Origin: DASWIV01 sp036397475
GTDB lineage: Bacteria; JAJVIF01; JAPKYR01
NCBI GenBank assembly: GCA_036397475.1
Contig: DASWIV010000020.1
Location: 1-28,944 of the forward strand
Length of the DNA: 28,944 nucleotides
Direction: 5' to 3'
Shown here: piece by piece, positions 1 through 7,604 of the stretch
How the letters are laid out: each line of letters starts with the position of its first letter
How positions within the stretch are numbered: the first letter of the stretch is position 1
The notes under the pieces: model-generated
What the model was told of the DNA's origin: nothing
The model's input: only the letters and a program-made list of their open reading frames with translations
Database searches by the model: none
Made by a program: the position numbers and the translations under genes

Positions 1-98
1 GATTCCTTCCATACAAGCTCCATCCCCTCGGAAGATAAGATCTTCGAGAGCGCGTCAGCAAATTCACGGTCCTTATGTACAAGGATGATTTTTTTCAT
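1..98 (-). CDS. N-terminus of a receiver-like (response regulator) protein, cut by window edge
   Basis: Only the first 32 residues are visible; the gene continues beyond position 1. The ATG at 98-96 directly follows an in-frame TAG, so this start is the only ATG possible here. The peptide (MKKIILVHKDREFADALSKI and on) has the beta1-alpha1 pattern of a CheY-like receiver, where a run such as ILVVDDD precedes an amphipathic helix. Here the acidic pair is V-H-K-D, so at least one metal-binding acid is missing. It could be a degenerate receiver or an unrelated alpha/beta protein. It lies downstream of the NtrC-type regulator on the same strand with a 229-base gap. No strong ribosome site is seen. 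Confidence 0.4.
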   Translation of the reverse strand, partial: MKKIILVHKDREFADALSKILSSEGMELVWKE

Positions 99-307
99 CT
101 ATCAGCCCACTCAGAACGAGGCATAGTCTGCTATCCCGCAGGTAACATGCATTTAGGGTTCCAAAAGTGGGCGGATGCCGGATGAATTTCCAACCGAAGT
201 AATTTAAATAATGATCGTTCTGAATGGCGCTTCAGTAAAGGGGTTCAGTGGTGGGTAAAATTTGTCCCGCGAAAATTAATGCCCGCGAATTAAAGTTAAG
301 GATTTTT

Positions 308-327
308 GCCGGGACAGAATGTCCGGC
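308..327 (-). terminator. GC-rich hairpin directly after the NtrC-type regulator stop codon
   Basis: GCCGGGACA (308-316) and TGTCCGGC (320-327) pair around a 3-base loop with one bulged G, immediately after the TGA at 330-328. Read on the minus strand the stem is followed by AAAAATCC, not a U run, so it is not a classic intrinsic terminator. It may mark a 3' end or a Rho-dependent site. Confidence 0.3.
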
Positions 328-1683
328 TCAGGACATCATTCCCCAGCCGTCGAGTTTTCTCTTCAGCGTTTTCCTGGAGATTCCAAGCAAATCGGCGGCG
401 TTCTTTTTATGCTGACCGGTGAATATAAGAGTCTGGAGAATATGTTCCTTCTCAAGCTCTTCAAGCGGGATCGGGCGGAAATGCCCGTTGCTCGATCCGA
501 CCTTCGCCTTACGTCCGCCGCTTATTTCCTCCGGAAGATGTTTGACCTCGATGGTTTCGATATCTTCAAGTATAGCGATCCTCTCGATCACGTTGTCGAT
601 CTCCCTTACATTCCCGGGCCATTCATAGGCTTTCATCATCAGCGCTGCCTGCGGTGAGATCGCCTTTATATTCCTGTTGACCAGCTTGTTGTGGATTCCG
701 ATGAAGTATTTCGCGAGGAGTATGATATCGTCATCGCGGTCTCTCACGGGTGGAATATGTACAGGCACTACATTCAGCCTGAAAAAAAGATCTTCCCTGA
801 ATTTACCCTGCTCAATTAATTTTTTAAGGTCTTGGTGAGTGGCTGTAACTACCCGGACATCCACATCGATCTCGGATTCGCCGCCCAATCGCTCAATTTT
901 TCTGTCCTGCAGTACCCGAAGAATTTTCGCCTGGAGATGCTGAGGCATATCGCCGATCTCGTCGAGGAACAATGTCCCGTTATGCGCCCGCTCGATTTTT
1001 CCCTTCTTCTGTTTCTTGGCGTCAGTATACGCACCCGGCTCAACTCCGAACAGTTCGCTTTCGAGCAGTGCGTCGGGAATATTCGCGCAATTTACGGGAA
1101 TAAATTCATTTCCCGCACGTGGGGAGGCATGATGTATCGCTCGCGCGAAAACTTCCTTTCCCGTACCTGTTTCGCCGGTTAAGAGCACGGTCGCGTTAGT
1201 GGTGGCGACTTTACGTATCTGCGTTTTGACACGCCGCATCGCCGAACTTTCACCGACAATTGCGTCCAGTGAATGTTTTCCAGAGTCGGAAAGCTTGTGC
1301 TCGGCGGCTGTAATTCTCAGGTTGACAAGTTCGCTTGCCGTATGGAGCCTCTGGGCGAGGTCTGCCTGGTCCCATGGTTTCGTGATAAAGTGATAAGCGC
1401 CGTTACGCATGGCTTCGACAGCGAGATCGATAGTGCCATAGCCGGTCATCATTATAATTACCGGATCGCCATCGAGTTTCTGAATTTCATTCAGAACCTG
1501 CATTCCGTTCATTCCGGGGAGATTGTAATCCAGAAGAACGATATCCGGTTCCTTTTCAGCAAGCGCAATGGCGGAGTTGCCATCGGCGGCTTCCATGACC
1601 GAAAACCCTTCTTCCTGGAGCCATTCTCTCAGACCGTAACGGATGGTCTCTTCATCGTCAACTATTAATACAGACAGCGCCAT
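328..1683 (-). CDS. NtrC-family sigma-54-dependent response regulator (REC-AAA+-HTH)
   Basis: This is a 451-residue activator of sigma-54 RNA polymerase with the full NtrC domain order. The receiver (1-120) has D52 in LLDYNLPG, T80 and K102. The AAA+ domain has Walker A GETGTGKE (170-177), Walker B TLFLDEIGD (237-245), FREDLFFRLNV and WPGNVREI (355-362). A Fis-type helix-turn-helix ends the protein (about 425-443). The polymerase-contact loop, usually GAFTGA, reads GAYTDA at 217-222. I chose the ATG at 1683 over the TTG at 1686 because GGAGAGGG is correctly spaced for the ATG and would touch the TTG. The partner histidine kinase is not in the window. A receiver-like gene follows downstream, and the flagellin-like gene diverges upstream. 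The target promoters are unknown. Confidence 0.95.
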   Translation of the reverse strand: MALSVLIVDDEETIRYGLREWLQEEGFSVMEAADGNSAIALAEKEPDIVLLDYNLPGMNGMQVLNEIQKLDGDPVIIMMTGYGTIDLAVEAMRNGAYHFITKPWDQADLAQRLHTASELVNLRITAAEHKLSDSGKHSLDAIVGESSAMRRVKTQIRKVATTNATVLLTGETGTGKEVFARAIHHASPRAGNEFIPVNCANIPDALLESELFGVEPGAYTDAKKQKKGKIERAHNGTLFLDEIGDMPQHLQAKILRVLQDRKIERLGGESEIDVDVRVVTATHQDLKKLIEQGKFREDLFFRLNVVPVHIPPVRDRDDDIILLAKYFIGIHNKLVNRNIKAISPQAALMMKAYEWPGNVREIDNVIERIAILEDIETIEVKHLPEEISGGRKAKVGSSNGHFRPIPLEELEKEHILQTLIFTGQHKKNAADLLGISRKTLKRKLDGWGMMS

Positions 1684-1906
1684 CAACCCTCTCCATTTTA
1701 ATGGTAATGTGCTTATTTAATATCGTGTTGAATTAGCCTTGATTACCATAAGCGGGAACAATTGACTCCCGATAAGGCGATATGTCTTAACCTCATTTAA
1801 TAGGCGTTAAAGAGATTTGATTTTTTTATGCACCCTGAAATCCAAAACGTCCCGGACAGCAGGATACTAATTTGAATTAAATCCGATAGTGCGGAGCGGA
1901 TTCACC

Positions 1907-2740
1907 ATGCCGATAAACAGCATATCCAGCCTGTTATCATATATTAGTTCGAACCAGGCAGTTCCATCGAACACCGCCTCCGATTCTGCCTTAATTGAAT
2001 CCATCAGGGAACAGACCCGATTGTCAGACACCGGCGATGTCCTAAGCCTCAGGCTGAGTAACCTGCGGAGCCGGTTTCGCGATCTTTACGAGTCGAAAAT
2101 CGATGTCGAGACACTGCAGGCGAAAAAAACCATTAACCAGATTGTTTCCGGCGCGATCAGTTACATTGAATCAGAGGCCGGTAAGATAAAGTCGCTTATC
2201 AATGAAGTCAATTCAGGCGATTTTACGGACAGCCAGGTAGCCGATGCCCAGTTGCAGATAGAATCCAGGCTCGCACTTATAGATCTCAAGGCGTCAGAAA
2301 CAAACTTCAATTCCGAGCCCCTGCTAACTGGTGAGCCGGTCAAGATAACCCTCGAGCCCCAATCCGGAGAGGGATTCTCCGTGGAATTTTCCGATATCTC
2401 AGCTTCCGGACTTGAGCTGGCTGCCATTGATATTTCAACCGATGAGTCCAGGGCTTCTGCACTCGAATCGATCAACACGGCCCTCTCCATAACCGCCACC
2501 GTCTCAGAATCTATCGACCTGTCAAACTCCGTACTCGGCAAAGCCACTACTGAGTCCATTTCAGGATTCGAGGATTCTTTTAAATCTTTAAGCGAGACCG
2601 GAGCTCTGAATACGTCGGGGGACCCTAACAAAATCAGGATCGACCCCGGCAAACTCTCTTCCGGTTTCGGCAACCTGAATTCATCGGGAATGGGATTGGA
2701 CCTTACCAGCGAATTAGTCTCAACCCTTCTCAAAGGATGA
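1907..2740 (+). CDS. Flagellin-like helical protein of unknown role
   Basis: The protein is 277 residues from the ATG at 1907. A GTG at 1889 is in frame, but its codons overlap the GGAG that serves the ATG, so the ATG is preferred. There is no signal peptide. It is rich in Ser, Leu and Ile with heptad-like helices. The stretch from VADAQLQIESRLALIDLKAS through NFNSEPLLTG and on to SALESINTALSITATVSESI follows the flagellin D1 pattern: a helix, then a TxFNGxxLLDG-like turn, then an isoleucine-rich segment and a C-terminal helix. The tail LDLTSELVSTLLKG resembles the D0 helix of axial flagellar proteins. The conserved flagellin N-terminus (MxINxNxxAL) is only faintly echoed by MPINSISS. No other flagellar gene is in the window. 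It diverges from the sigma-54 activator across 223 bases. Flagellin kinship is by eye only. Confidence 0.6.
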   Translation: MPINSISSLLSYISSNQAVPSNTASDSALIESIREQTRLSDTGDVLSLRLSNLRSRFRDLYESKIDVETLQAKKTINQIVSGAISYIESEAGKIKSLINEVNSGDFTDSQVADAQLQIESRLALIDLKASETNFNSEPLLTGEPVKITLEPQSGEGFSVEFSDISASGLELAAIDISTDESRASALESINTALSITATVSESIDLSNSVLGKATTESISGFEDSFKSLSETGALNTSGDPNKIRIDPGKLSSGFGNLNSSGMGLDLTSELVSTLLKG

Positions 2741-2864
2741 AAGTTTCCCTGTTCTGTTAATATGAAAGGAACCCCTGTTTCTACGACATGAACCGTCTAT
2801 GTGGTAAATTAGTCATATACGGAGGGGGCAAATTTGTATGCCTTCTTTATGGAGGGTTTTTAAT

Positions 2865-4034
2865 ATGAAATTCCCAATCACATACTTTTCTCTAATATTG
2901 CTTGCCGCATTGATTTTTATCCCGGCGTCGAGTGTCCGTGCCGAGATCATGAACGATACGGAGTACGGTTCTCTCGAGATAATAGACATTTCCGTCATCG
3001 AGAACGCCGCTGACCGGTTCACGCCGGTCGGACTGTCATTCAACGTGACCCGTGGCGGAACGGTGTATCATGGCGATCAGGTTATCATCAAGTACAGGGG
3101 TATCCATGAGCGATGGGTCACTATTCTCGATTACACTCCCGACAGGATCGTCAAGCCATTGGTCTTCAATGAAAAGACCTCATTACTCGATGGGCTCGAC
3201 CGCGAATACACCGCCGAGGTTGGAGGGGCAACCGGCGACGAATATATTCTGATGATCGTGAGCACCCTGCCGATCACCGACAGCCAGCTCGAAACGTACG
3301 CGCTTGCGCCCGATGAGATCGAACCGGGAGAAAATATATTGCTGGTTGCAGTGAATAATTTCAGGGTCGCGCCACGATGGAATACCGGCGACTCCGTTGT
3401 CGAATGGGGCAACAGCCTGAGAAGCGACTATTCAGACATCGGGTGGATCCCGCTTGAGGAATTCGCGACCTATATCAATTATCCCCTGAACCAGCCGCGC
3501 TATAATCCGTGGCGGTATATGTACCTCTATCCTTATCCACGAATTCGGCCGACCACTTACATTAACAATTTCGGCCCATTAACAAATACCTGGTACGTGA
3601 TCCCGCAGGGGAACACGATACAGAGCAATTTCTGGAATTATTCCAATACAGGATGGATCGATAACGGAATCTGGGTAATTCCTCCGGGAGGATCGTGGGA
3701 AGGCAAGTTCCGGCTGAACGACCCCTACGCGGATTATTACCTTCGAGTATTACCTTTTATCGCGCGCAATTCATCCATGGCGAATTACCGGGTTGAGATC
3801 AACGGCACACTGGTCCAGCCATCGATCGACATCACCGGCGCAATCGGTTGGGGCGAGTACTGGACCACAAATCCGTTTAACTATTACAGCATGCAGAATT
3901 TCCTCAGGGCAGGCGAGAATGACATCCGCATCTATGTCCCCGAAGATGCGTCGGACGACCTGTACATTCAGTTGGCCGATGTTGTCCCGACGGAAACGGT
4001 TCAGGATGAACTGGACGCTGTCGAAACGGAATAA
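2865..4034 (+). CDS. Secreted protein with DUF4384-like N-terminal part and beta-rich C-terminal domain
   Basis: I start at the ATG at 2865 (389 residues) because GGAGGG lies 8 bases upstream and the protein then begins with a clean Sec signal (MKFPITYF, hydrophobic core, cleavage after SSVRA). An ATG at 2838 would add nine residues before it. The mature N-terminal half (FNVTRGGTVYHGDQVIIKYR, then ...EYILMIVSTLPITDSQL) resembles DUF4384-type beta domains that read as rise in a display or stress protein. The middle is rich in Tyr, Pro and Trp (YMYLYPYPRIRP). The last 150 residues (YRVEINGTLVQPSIDITGAI, then FLRAGENDIRIYVPED) look like a jelly-roll, carbohydrate-binding-type fold. No catalytic motif is evident. 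It is closed by a strong terminator. Function unknown; exported to periplasm or surface. Confidence 0.75.
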   Translation: MKFPITYFSLILLAALIFIPASSVRAEIMNDTEYGSLEIIDISVIENAADRFTPVGLSFNVTRGGTVYHGDQVIIKYRGIHERWVTILDYTPDRIVKPLVFNEKTSLLDGLDREYTAEVGGATGDEYILMIVSTLPITDSQLETYALAPDEIEPGENILLVAVNNFRVAPRWNTGDSVVEWGNSLRSDYSDIGWIPLEEFATYINYPLNQPRYNPWRYMYLYPYPRIRPTTYINNFGPLTNTWYVIPQGNTIQSNFWNYSNTGWIDNGIWVIPPGGSWEGKFRLNDPYADYYLRVLPFIARNSSMANYRVEINGTLVQPSIDITGAIGWGEYWTTNPFNYYSMQNFLRAGENDIRIYVPEDASDDLYIQLADVVPTETVQDELDAVETE

Positions 4035-4065
4035 GTTAGAGGAAAAAACAGGATAAGAAATTTGC

Positions 4066-4096
4066 GCCGCGCTTTTCTTGCGCGGCTTTTCTATTT
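4066..4096 (+). terminator. Strong intrinsic terminator of the secreted-protein gene
   Basis: A perfect 7-bp stem, GCCGCGC (4066-4072) and GCGCGGC (4080-4086), encloses a 7-base loop and is followed by TTTTCTATTT. It lies 32 bases past the TAA of the plus-strand gene and overlaps the last codons of the opposing receiver gene, so the two convergent genes share this 3' end. Confidence 0.85.
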
Positions 4097-4468
4097 GAGG
4101 ATATTTTCAATCGTTTCCTGCAGGACGGATTTATTGAAGGGCTTTGTGATGTAACCTATCGCCCCAGCCTCGATGGCTTTTTCAATAGCCGATGGTTCAG
4201 CCTTCCCGGAAATAATTACAAGAGGTATCCCCCTGGTCGATTCATCGTTTTTGAATTTCGAGACCAGGGAGACTCCCGATTCCGAAAGTGCCCAGTCGAG
4301 TAGAATCAGGTCAGCTGTATTTTCCTGAAAATAGGCGAATGCCCCGGCTGAATCCGGAAATTTATGCACCGTGAATTTTGACAGCATAAGTTCGATAATA
4401 TCCAGCGAGAACGGATCAGCGTCGATAGCTGCAATTACACGGTTACCATCAGTAGATTGTTTTGCCAT
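4091..4468 (-). CDS. Stand-alone receiver-domain protein (CheY-like)
   Basis: This 125-residue protein is one receiver domain with no output domain. Acidic pocket residues are D16 and D18 in AIDADPFS, the phospho-acceptor is D58 in LILLDWALSESG, the switch residue is S87 in VIISGKAE, and the conserved lysine is K109 in YITKPF. All active-site positions are present, so it should be phosphorylated. Such proteins act as phosphorelay intermediates or bind partner proteins directly. There is no adjacent kinase; the closest regulator in the window is the NtrC-type gene about 2.4 kb away. The 198-base gap upstream contains a 9-bp inverted repeat (4554-4594). Confidence 0.9.
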   Translation of the reverse strand: MAKQSTDGNRVIAAIDADPFSLDIIELMLSKFTVHKFPDSAGAFAYFQENTADLILLDWALSESGVSLVSKFKNDESTRGIPLVIISGKAEPSAIEKAIEAGAIGYITKPFNKSVLQETIENILK

Positions 4469-4553
4469 GTACTACACCAAACAGGATTAGAGGGCTGGCG
4501 ATACCTTGTCCAGTGCTTAATCCAGCAAATTATTTCCTGCAGCATGCATATAA

Positions 4554-4594
4554 GTGAATACTCAATGAAATTACTTTAAAATTTAAGTATTCAC
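4554..4594. repeat. 9-bp perfect inverted repeat upstream of the receiver gene
   Basis: GTGAATACT (4554-4562) and AGTATTCAC (4586-4594) are perfect inverted copies separated by 23 bases of A/T-rich sequence. The repeat sits 86 bases upstream of the minus-strand receiver start. It could be a two-site operator or a weak hairpin. It has no U tract in either direction. Confidence 0.4.
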
Positions 4595-4666
4595 AATTAA
4601 TCCATCAATCATATATATCCAGCCAGTCTGGGTCAAGAATTTTCCAACAGCAAAAAAAAATATTTT

Positions 4667-5902
4667 TTATTTAACCGCGAGCCAGCCGGCGGCTTCCTCC
4701 GAGTATCCCGCCGTATTGCTTACGTTAACGGAATTTGTGCCATCCGTGTTCATGACATAAAGATCCGTGAAGTCGAAAACCGGATCTTTCCTGAAATAAA
4801 ATATCAGGCTCCCGTCGTACGATACGGGGGGCACATTCGACGGCGGCCTCTGCCACGAGGTCCGCAGGCCTTCCGGCGTAAGAAATTCCTGGTTGGTGCC
4901 GTCGAGATCACATTTCATTATCCTGCCTACCGGCGTTTCCTCATTTTCAGAAGCTACCTGCCGCCGCAGCAGCAATTTATCGACACCATCGGAATCCATG
5001 AATATCTGGTATACGTAACTGACCGACCCCTCCTCCATTGCAAGCTCGGTTTCAGTTCCGAATGCAATATCGACCGACAGGATATTCCTCGACCTCATTC
5101 CGCTCAGCGCGGAAGCGGAGGGATCGTACGGCTTTGTGTCCGTGAAAATGGTCCGGAAATTTCTATCTATAAATGCCGGTCCAAGTTTTGTTATCGATTC
5201 ATACGTATGAAGCGTCTCCGTTTCGCCGGTGTCCGAATCGATTGAAACGTGGCTGTAGTTGTTAACTCCTTCCGGCGACCTTTGAACGACACATATCCTG
5301 CCTGTTCCCGGAATCACCGTTATGGGAACCTCCTCGACAGGCTGGGTGTACAGCCCACGGATAGTCAGAGTTGCGACATCGCACTCGAATACATGGAACT
5401 GGCCCGTGTCTCTTGAGATCTTCGATAAAAAGAAGACCTTTGAGCCGTCAGGGGAAAAAATTGGTGTGGTAGAGAGATTCCTCGAATTTTGTCCCTGGCT
5501 CGATACATCCTGCATACGTCCGGTCTCAAGATTGAATATCCATAGATGCTTTTCGTCGTATCCTGCGGTGATCTGGACCGAAGCCACAAACGCGATATGT
5601 GTTCCGGCGGGCGACGGGACAATGTGATAAATGAACTGAGGGTGATTGAACAATAGTTCGCGGCGCTCGCCATCGGGGCTTGCGATTAAAACGTGTCCGG
5701 TATTCGAATTATTTGTGAGTCCGCGCTGGTATTCATTAACCATGTATACAAGGTACAGTCCGGAGGTATCCTTGAGTGAGGTTGCCTGAACTCCATGCTC
5801 CCGGGGGTGCTCTTCCGACAATTTATTCGGGCAGGCGGACGCGGATGCCATAGCCAGCAGTACGAAAATGACCTGCACGATTTTTTTGATAATGAACCGC
5901 AC
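4667..5902 (-). CDS. TolB-like beta-propeller lipoprotein
   Basis: The protein has 411 residues and starts at a GTG at 5902, with AGGGG about 8 bases upstream. The N-terminus has two lysines, a hydrophobic core and ASAC ending at C24. That fits a lipobox loosely (Ala at -3), so either lipidation or ordinary Sec cleavage is possible. The rest alternates beta-strand blades with PD40/WD40-like turns such as FSPDGSKVFFLSK, YDGSLIFYFRK, DLYVMNTDGTNSVNVSNT and CDLDGTNQEFLTPEG, as in TolB and DPP-IV N-terminal propellers. No peptidase domain follows, so it is a binding or scaffold protein of the periplasm. It follows tlyA with a 62-base gap, perhaps as the last gene of that run. An A/T-only T-run follows the stop. 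Confidence 0.8.
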   Translation of the reverse strand: MRFIIKKIVQVIFVLLAMASASACPNKLSEEHPREHGVQATSLKDTSGLYLVYMVNEYQRGLTNNSNTGHVLIASPDGERRELLFNHPQFIYHIVPSPAGTHIAFVASVQITAGYDEKHLWIFNLETGRMQDVSSQGQNSRNLSTTPIFSPDGSKVFFLSKISRDTGQFHVFECDVATLTIRGLYTQPVEEVPITVIPGTGRICVVQRSPEGVNNYSHVSIDSDTGETETLHTYESITKLGPAFIDRNFRTIFTDTKPYDPSASALSGMRSRNILSVDIAFGTETELAMEEGSVSYVYQIFMDSDGVDKLLLRRQVASENEETPVGRIMKCDLDGTNQEFLTPEGLRTSWQRPPSNVPPVSYDGSLIFYFRKDPVFDFTDLYVMNTDGTNSVNVSNTAGYSEEAAGWLAVK

Positions 5903-5964
5903 TCAAATTTCCCCTGAATCGAATATTTCCTGCACGGATATTATAAGGCGTAGGGGCTGGAAAA

Positions 5965-6795
5965 TCATATGGACATTTTTTCAGCAGCGGCAATAGCGTT
6001 ATCTAAAAAGCCGGAGACCGATCCGGGATTCCCTTCCGGTTTATTTTTCCAGTAACCGAAAAATTCCACATTTCCCTTCCCCCCTGTAATCGGGCTTATA
6101 CAGATTCCATGAAGGGACGGCGGTTTATCCAGATCATCCCCGAACGGCTTTTCCTCATCGGCGAATGACATCAGGACTTTGCGCCAGACATCCTTATCCT
6201 TTACGAATCCCTTTTCCACATACTCTTTCCCCGCTTCGAACTGCGGCTTTATCAACGCGATGATTTCCCCATTCTCTTTCATCCGCTGCGGAATTTTCGG
6301 AAATATCAGCCTGAGAGAAATAAAGCTGACATCCATAACTGTCAGATCATAAGGTCCCGGCGCGATATCATCGTCCATCAATCTCGCGTTGACCGATTCG
6401 ATCAGGTCCACCCTGTCGTTTGTCCGCAGTTTCCAGTCTATCAATCCCTTGCCTACATCCAGCGACGTCACCGTCTTCGCCTGCCTCTGGAGAAGACAGT
6501 CAGTAAATCCGCCGGTCGATGCCCCGACATCCAGGCATTTATAACCCATGGGATTTACGCCAAAAAAATTTAGAGCGCCATCCAGTTTTGTCCCTCCACG
6601 GGAAACATAGGGACACCCATCGCCGATAATTTCGATCCTGGCTTCCCGGACAACCGGGTCGCCCGGTTTGAGATCTTTCTTTCCGTCGACCAGGACTTCG
6701 CCGGCCATAAGCGCTGCCTGTGCGCGGGCACGTGACGGGAAATATCCTTTTTCGGTGAGGAGAATATCGAGGCGGATTTTTTTACCTTGAGCCAC
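5965..6795 (-). CDS. tlyA: TlyA family rRNA 2'-O-methyltransferase
   Basis: TlyA methylates cytidine 2'-hydroxyls in ribosomal RNA using SAM; in mycobacteria loss gives capreomycin resistance. The 276 residues comprise an S4 RNA-binding domain (about 7-60, RLDILLTEKGYFPSRARAQA), the family signature YVSRGGTKL (63-71) and an FtsJ-type Rossmann domain. The SAM loop is DVGASTGGFTDC (89-100), with MDVSFIS (154-160) and LIKPQFE (181-187). K70, D155, K183 and E244 form a K-D-K-E tetrad as expected. The start is GTG, two bases after the stop of the PAP2-like gene, with no clear ribosome site, so translation is probably coupled. The length is typical of the family. In many bacteria tlyA lies downstream of xseB, as here. 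Confidence 0.95.
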   Translation of the reverse strand: MAQGKKIRLDILLTEKGYFPSRARAQAALMAGEVLVDGKKDLKPGDPVVREARIEIIGDGCPYVSRGGTKLDGALNFFGVNPMGYKCLDVGASTGGFTDCLLQRQAKTVTSLDVGKGLIDWKLRTNDRVDLIESVNARLMDDDIAPGPYDLTVMDVSFISLRLIFPKIPQRMKENGEIIALIKPQFEAGKEYVEKGFVKDKDVWRKVLMSFADEEKPFGDDLDKPPSLHGICISPITGGKGNVEFFGYWKNKPEGNPGSVSGFLDNAIAAAEKMSI

Positions 6796-6797
6796 TA

Positions 6798-7313
6798 TCA
6801 GGTACCGTGGAACACCGCAGGGAAATTATCCCAGTTGAAATTGACCATGATGGCTACAATGATCCCGAGAATAACCCCAACCGCAACCTCCATCGGATTA
6901 TGCCCGAGCAGTGTCTGGAGCTCTCCAAGGTTCCATTTTTTGAACAGGTCTTTCGGTGTTTCCTTGAAGATAGCCGCGGATGAAAGGTCCTTAATGAGGC
7001 TGTTAATAGCGCGTGCCTGCTCGCCCGCATGTCGCCGTATTCCGGTAGCGTCGTAAGCGACAATAACCGCCAGCGCCGCTCCAAGCGCAAACAACGAACT
7101 GTGGAATCCTTCCACCAGCCCGATACTCGCCACGCACCCAACAACCGGTGTCGTGTGTGTCGACGGCATTCCTCCGGCACCAAGCAGGCGTTCCCAGTCC
7201 ATTTTTCCCGATGTAACCCAGACAATTATAAATTTCGCAAGCGCCGCTACTCCCCAGCTTATCGCTGCGGTAATGATCGGTTGGTTCTGGAGTAACTGCT
7301 TTAATGAATCCAT
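6798..7313 (-). CDS. Divergent PAP2 family membrane protein (DUF212, YuiD-like)
   Basis: This 171-residue membrane protein has the hallmark GGMPSTHTTPVVGCVASIGL, then VAYDATGIRRHAGEQARAIN, then ELQTLLGHNPMEVAVGVILG. These are the three conserved blocks of the divergent PAP2 family. The His and Arg residues match the phosphatase signature of PAP2 enzymes, so it may act on lipid or isoprenoid phosphates, but no substrate has been firmly set for the family. Helices lie near 13-35, 57-92 and 140-160. It starts 17 bases after xseB without a visible ribosome site and ends two bases before tlyA, so it belongs to this operon. In related operons this slot often holds ispA and dxs, which may hint at isoprenoid phosphate chemistry (inference). 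Confidence 0.9.
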   Translation of the reverse strand: MDSLKQLLQNQPIITAAISWGVAALAKFIIVWVTSGKMDWERLLGAGGMPSTHTTPVVGCVASIGLVEGFHSSLFALGAALAVIVAYDATGIRRHAGEQARAINSLIKDLSSAAIFKETPKDLFKKWNLGELQTLLGHNPMEVAVGVILGIIVAIMVNFNWDNFPAVFHGT

Positions 7314-7330
7314 GGGTTTGAATTACAATG

Positions 7331-7597
7331 TCAGTCATCGAGCGGCTCGAGTACAATCTCGCCCTCTTTTTCGATCAATACCCTGATGCGCTCTTCAGCA
7401 TCGCTCAGCAGGTTCGCGCAATGGCGGGCAAGCGCTGACGCGCGCGAATACTCTTTTAACATTGACTCGAGGTCCACTTCCTCATTTTCAAGTTTTTCGG
7501 TTACGGACCTCAATTGCGCGTACGCGTCTTCGTAACTTAATTTCGCGATTTCAGCGGGTATTTCTTCCATTTTATCCTTTTTATCTTTTTTAGCCAT
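7331..7597 (-). CDS. xseB: Exodeoxyribonuclease VII small subunit
   Basis: XseB binds the large subunit to make exonuclease VII, which degrades single-stranded DNA from both ends. From the ATG at 7597 the protein has 88 residues, the usual size. It contains the family core LSYEDAYAQLRSVTEKLENE, then VDLESMLKEYSRASALARHC, a helical hairpin. An in-frame TTG at 7618 would overlap xseA. The ATG is preferred because GGGGAG lies 10 bases upstream and the extra residues do not match the family. The start is 7 bases past the xseA stop, so the two subunits are co-translated. A short lysine-rich N-terminal tail precedes the core. Confidence 0.95.
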   Translation of the reverse strand: MAKKDKKDKMEEIPAEIAKLSYEDAYAQLRSVTEKLENEEVDLESMLKEYSRASALARHCANLLSDAEERIRVLIEKEGEIVLEPLDD

Positions 7598-7604
7598 ATT
7601 TAAT

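Noticed and set aside
1701..1749. 8-bp inverted repeat ATGGTAAT/ATTACCAT in the gap beside the NtrC-type gene
   Set aside because: The arms are short, A/T-rich and 33 bases apart, which is within chance for a gap of this size.
2161..2733. 190-codon open frame on the minus strand
   Set aside because: It lies fully inside the flagellin-like gene on the opposite strand, is Ser/Glu-rich as expected from the antisense of that sequence, and has no ribosome site.
4650..4670. A/T-only stem and T9 run after the TolB-like gene
   Set aside because: The run is next to the stop codon, but an A/T stem of this sort is too weak to call a terminator with confidence.
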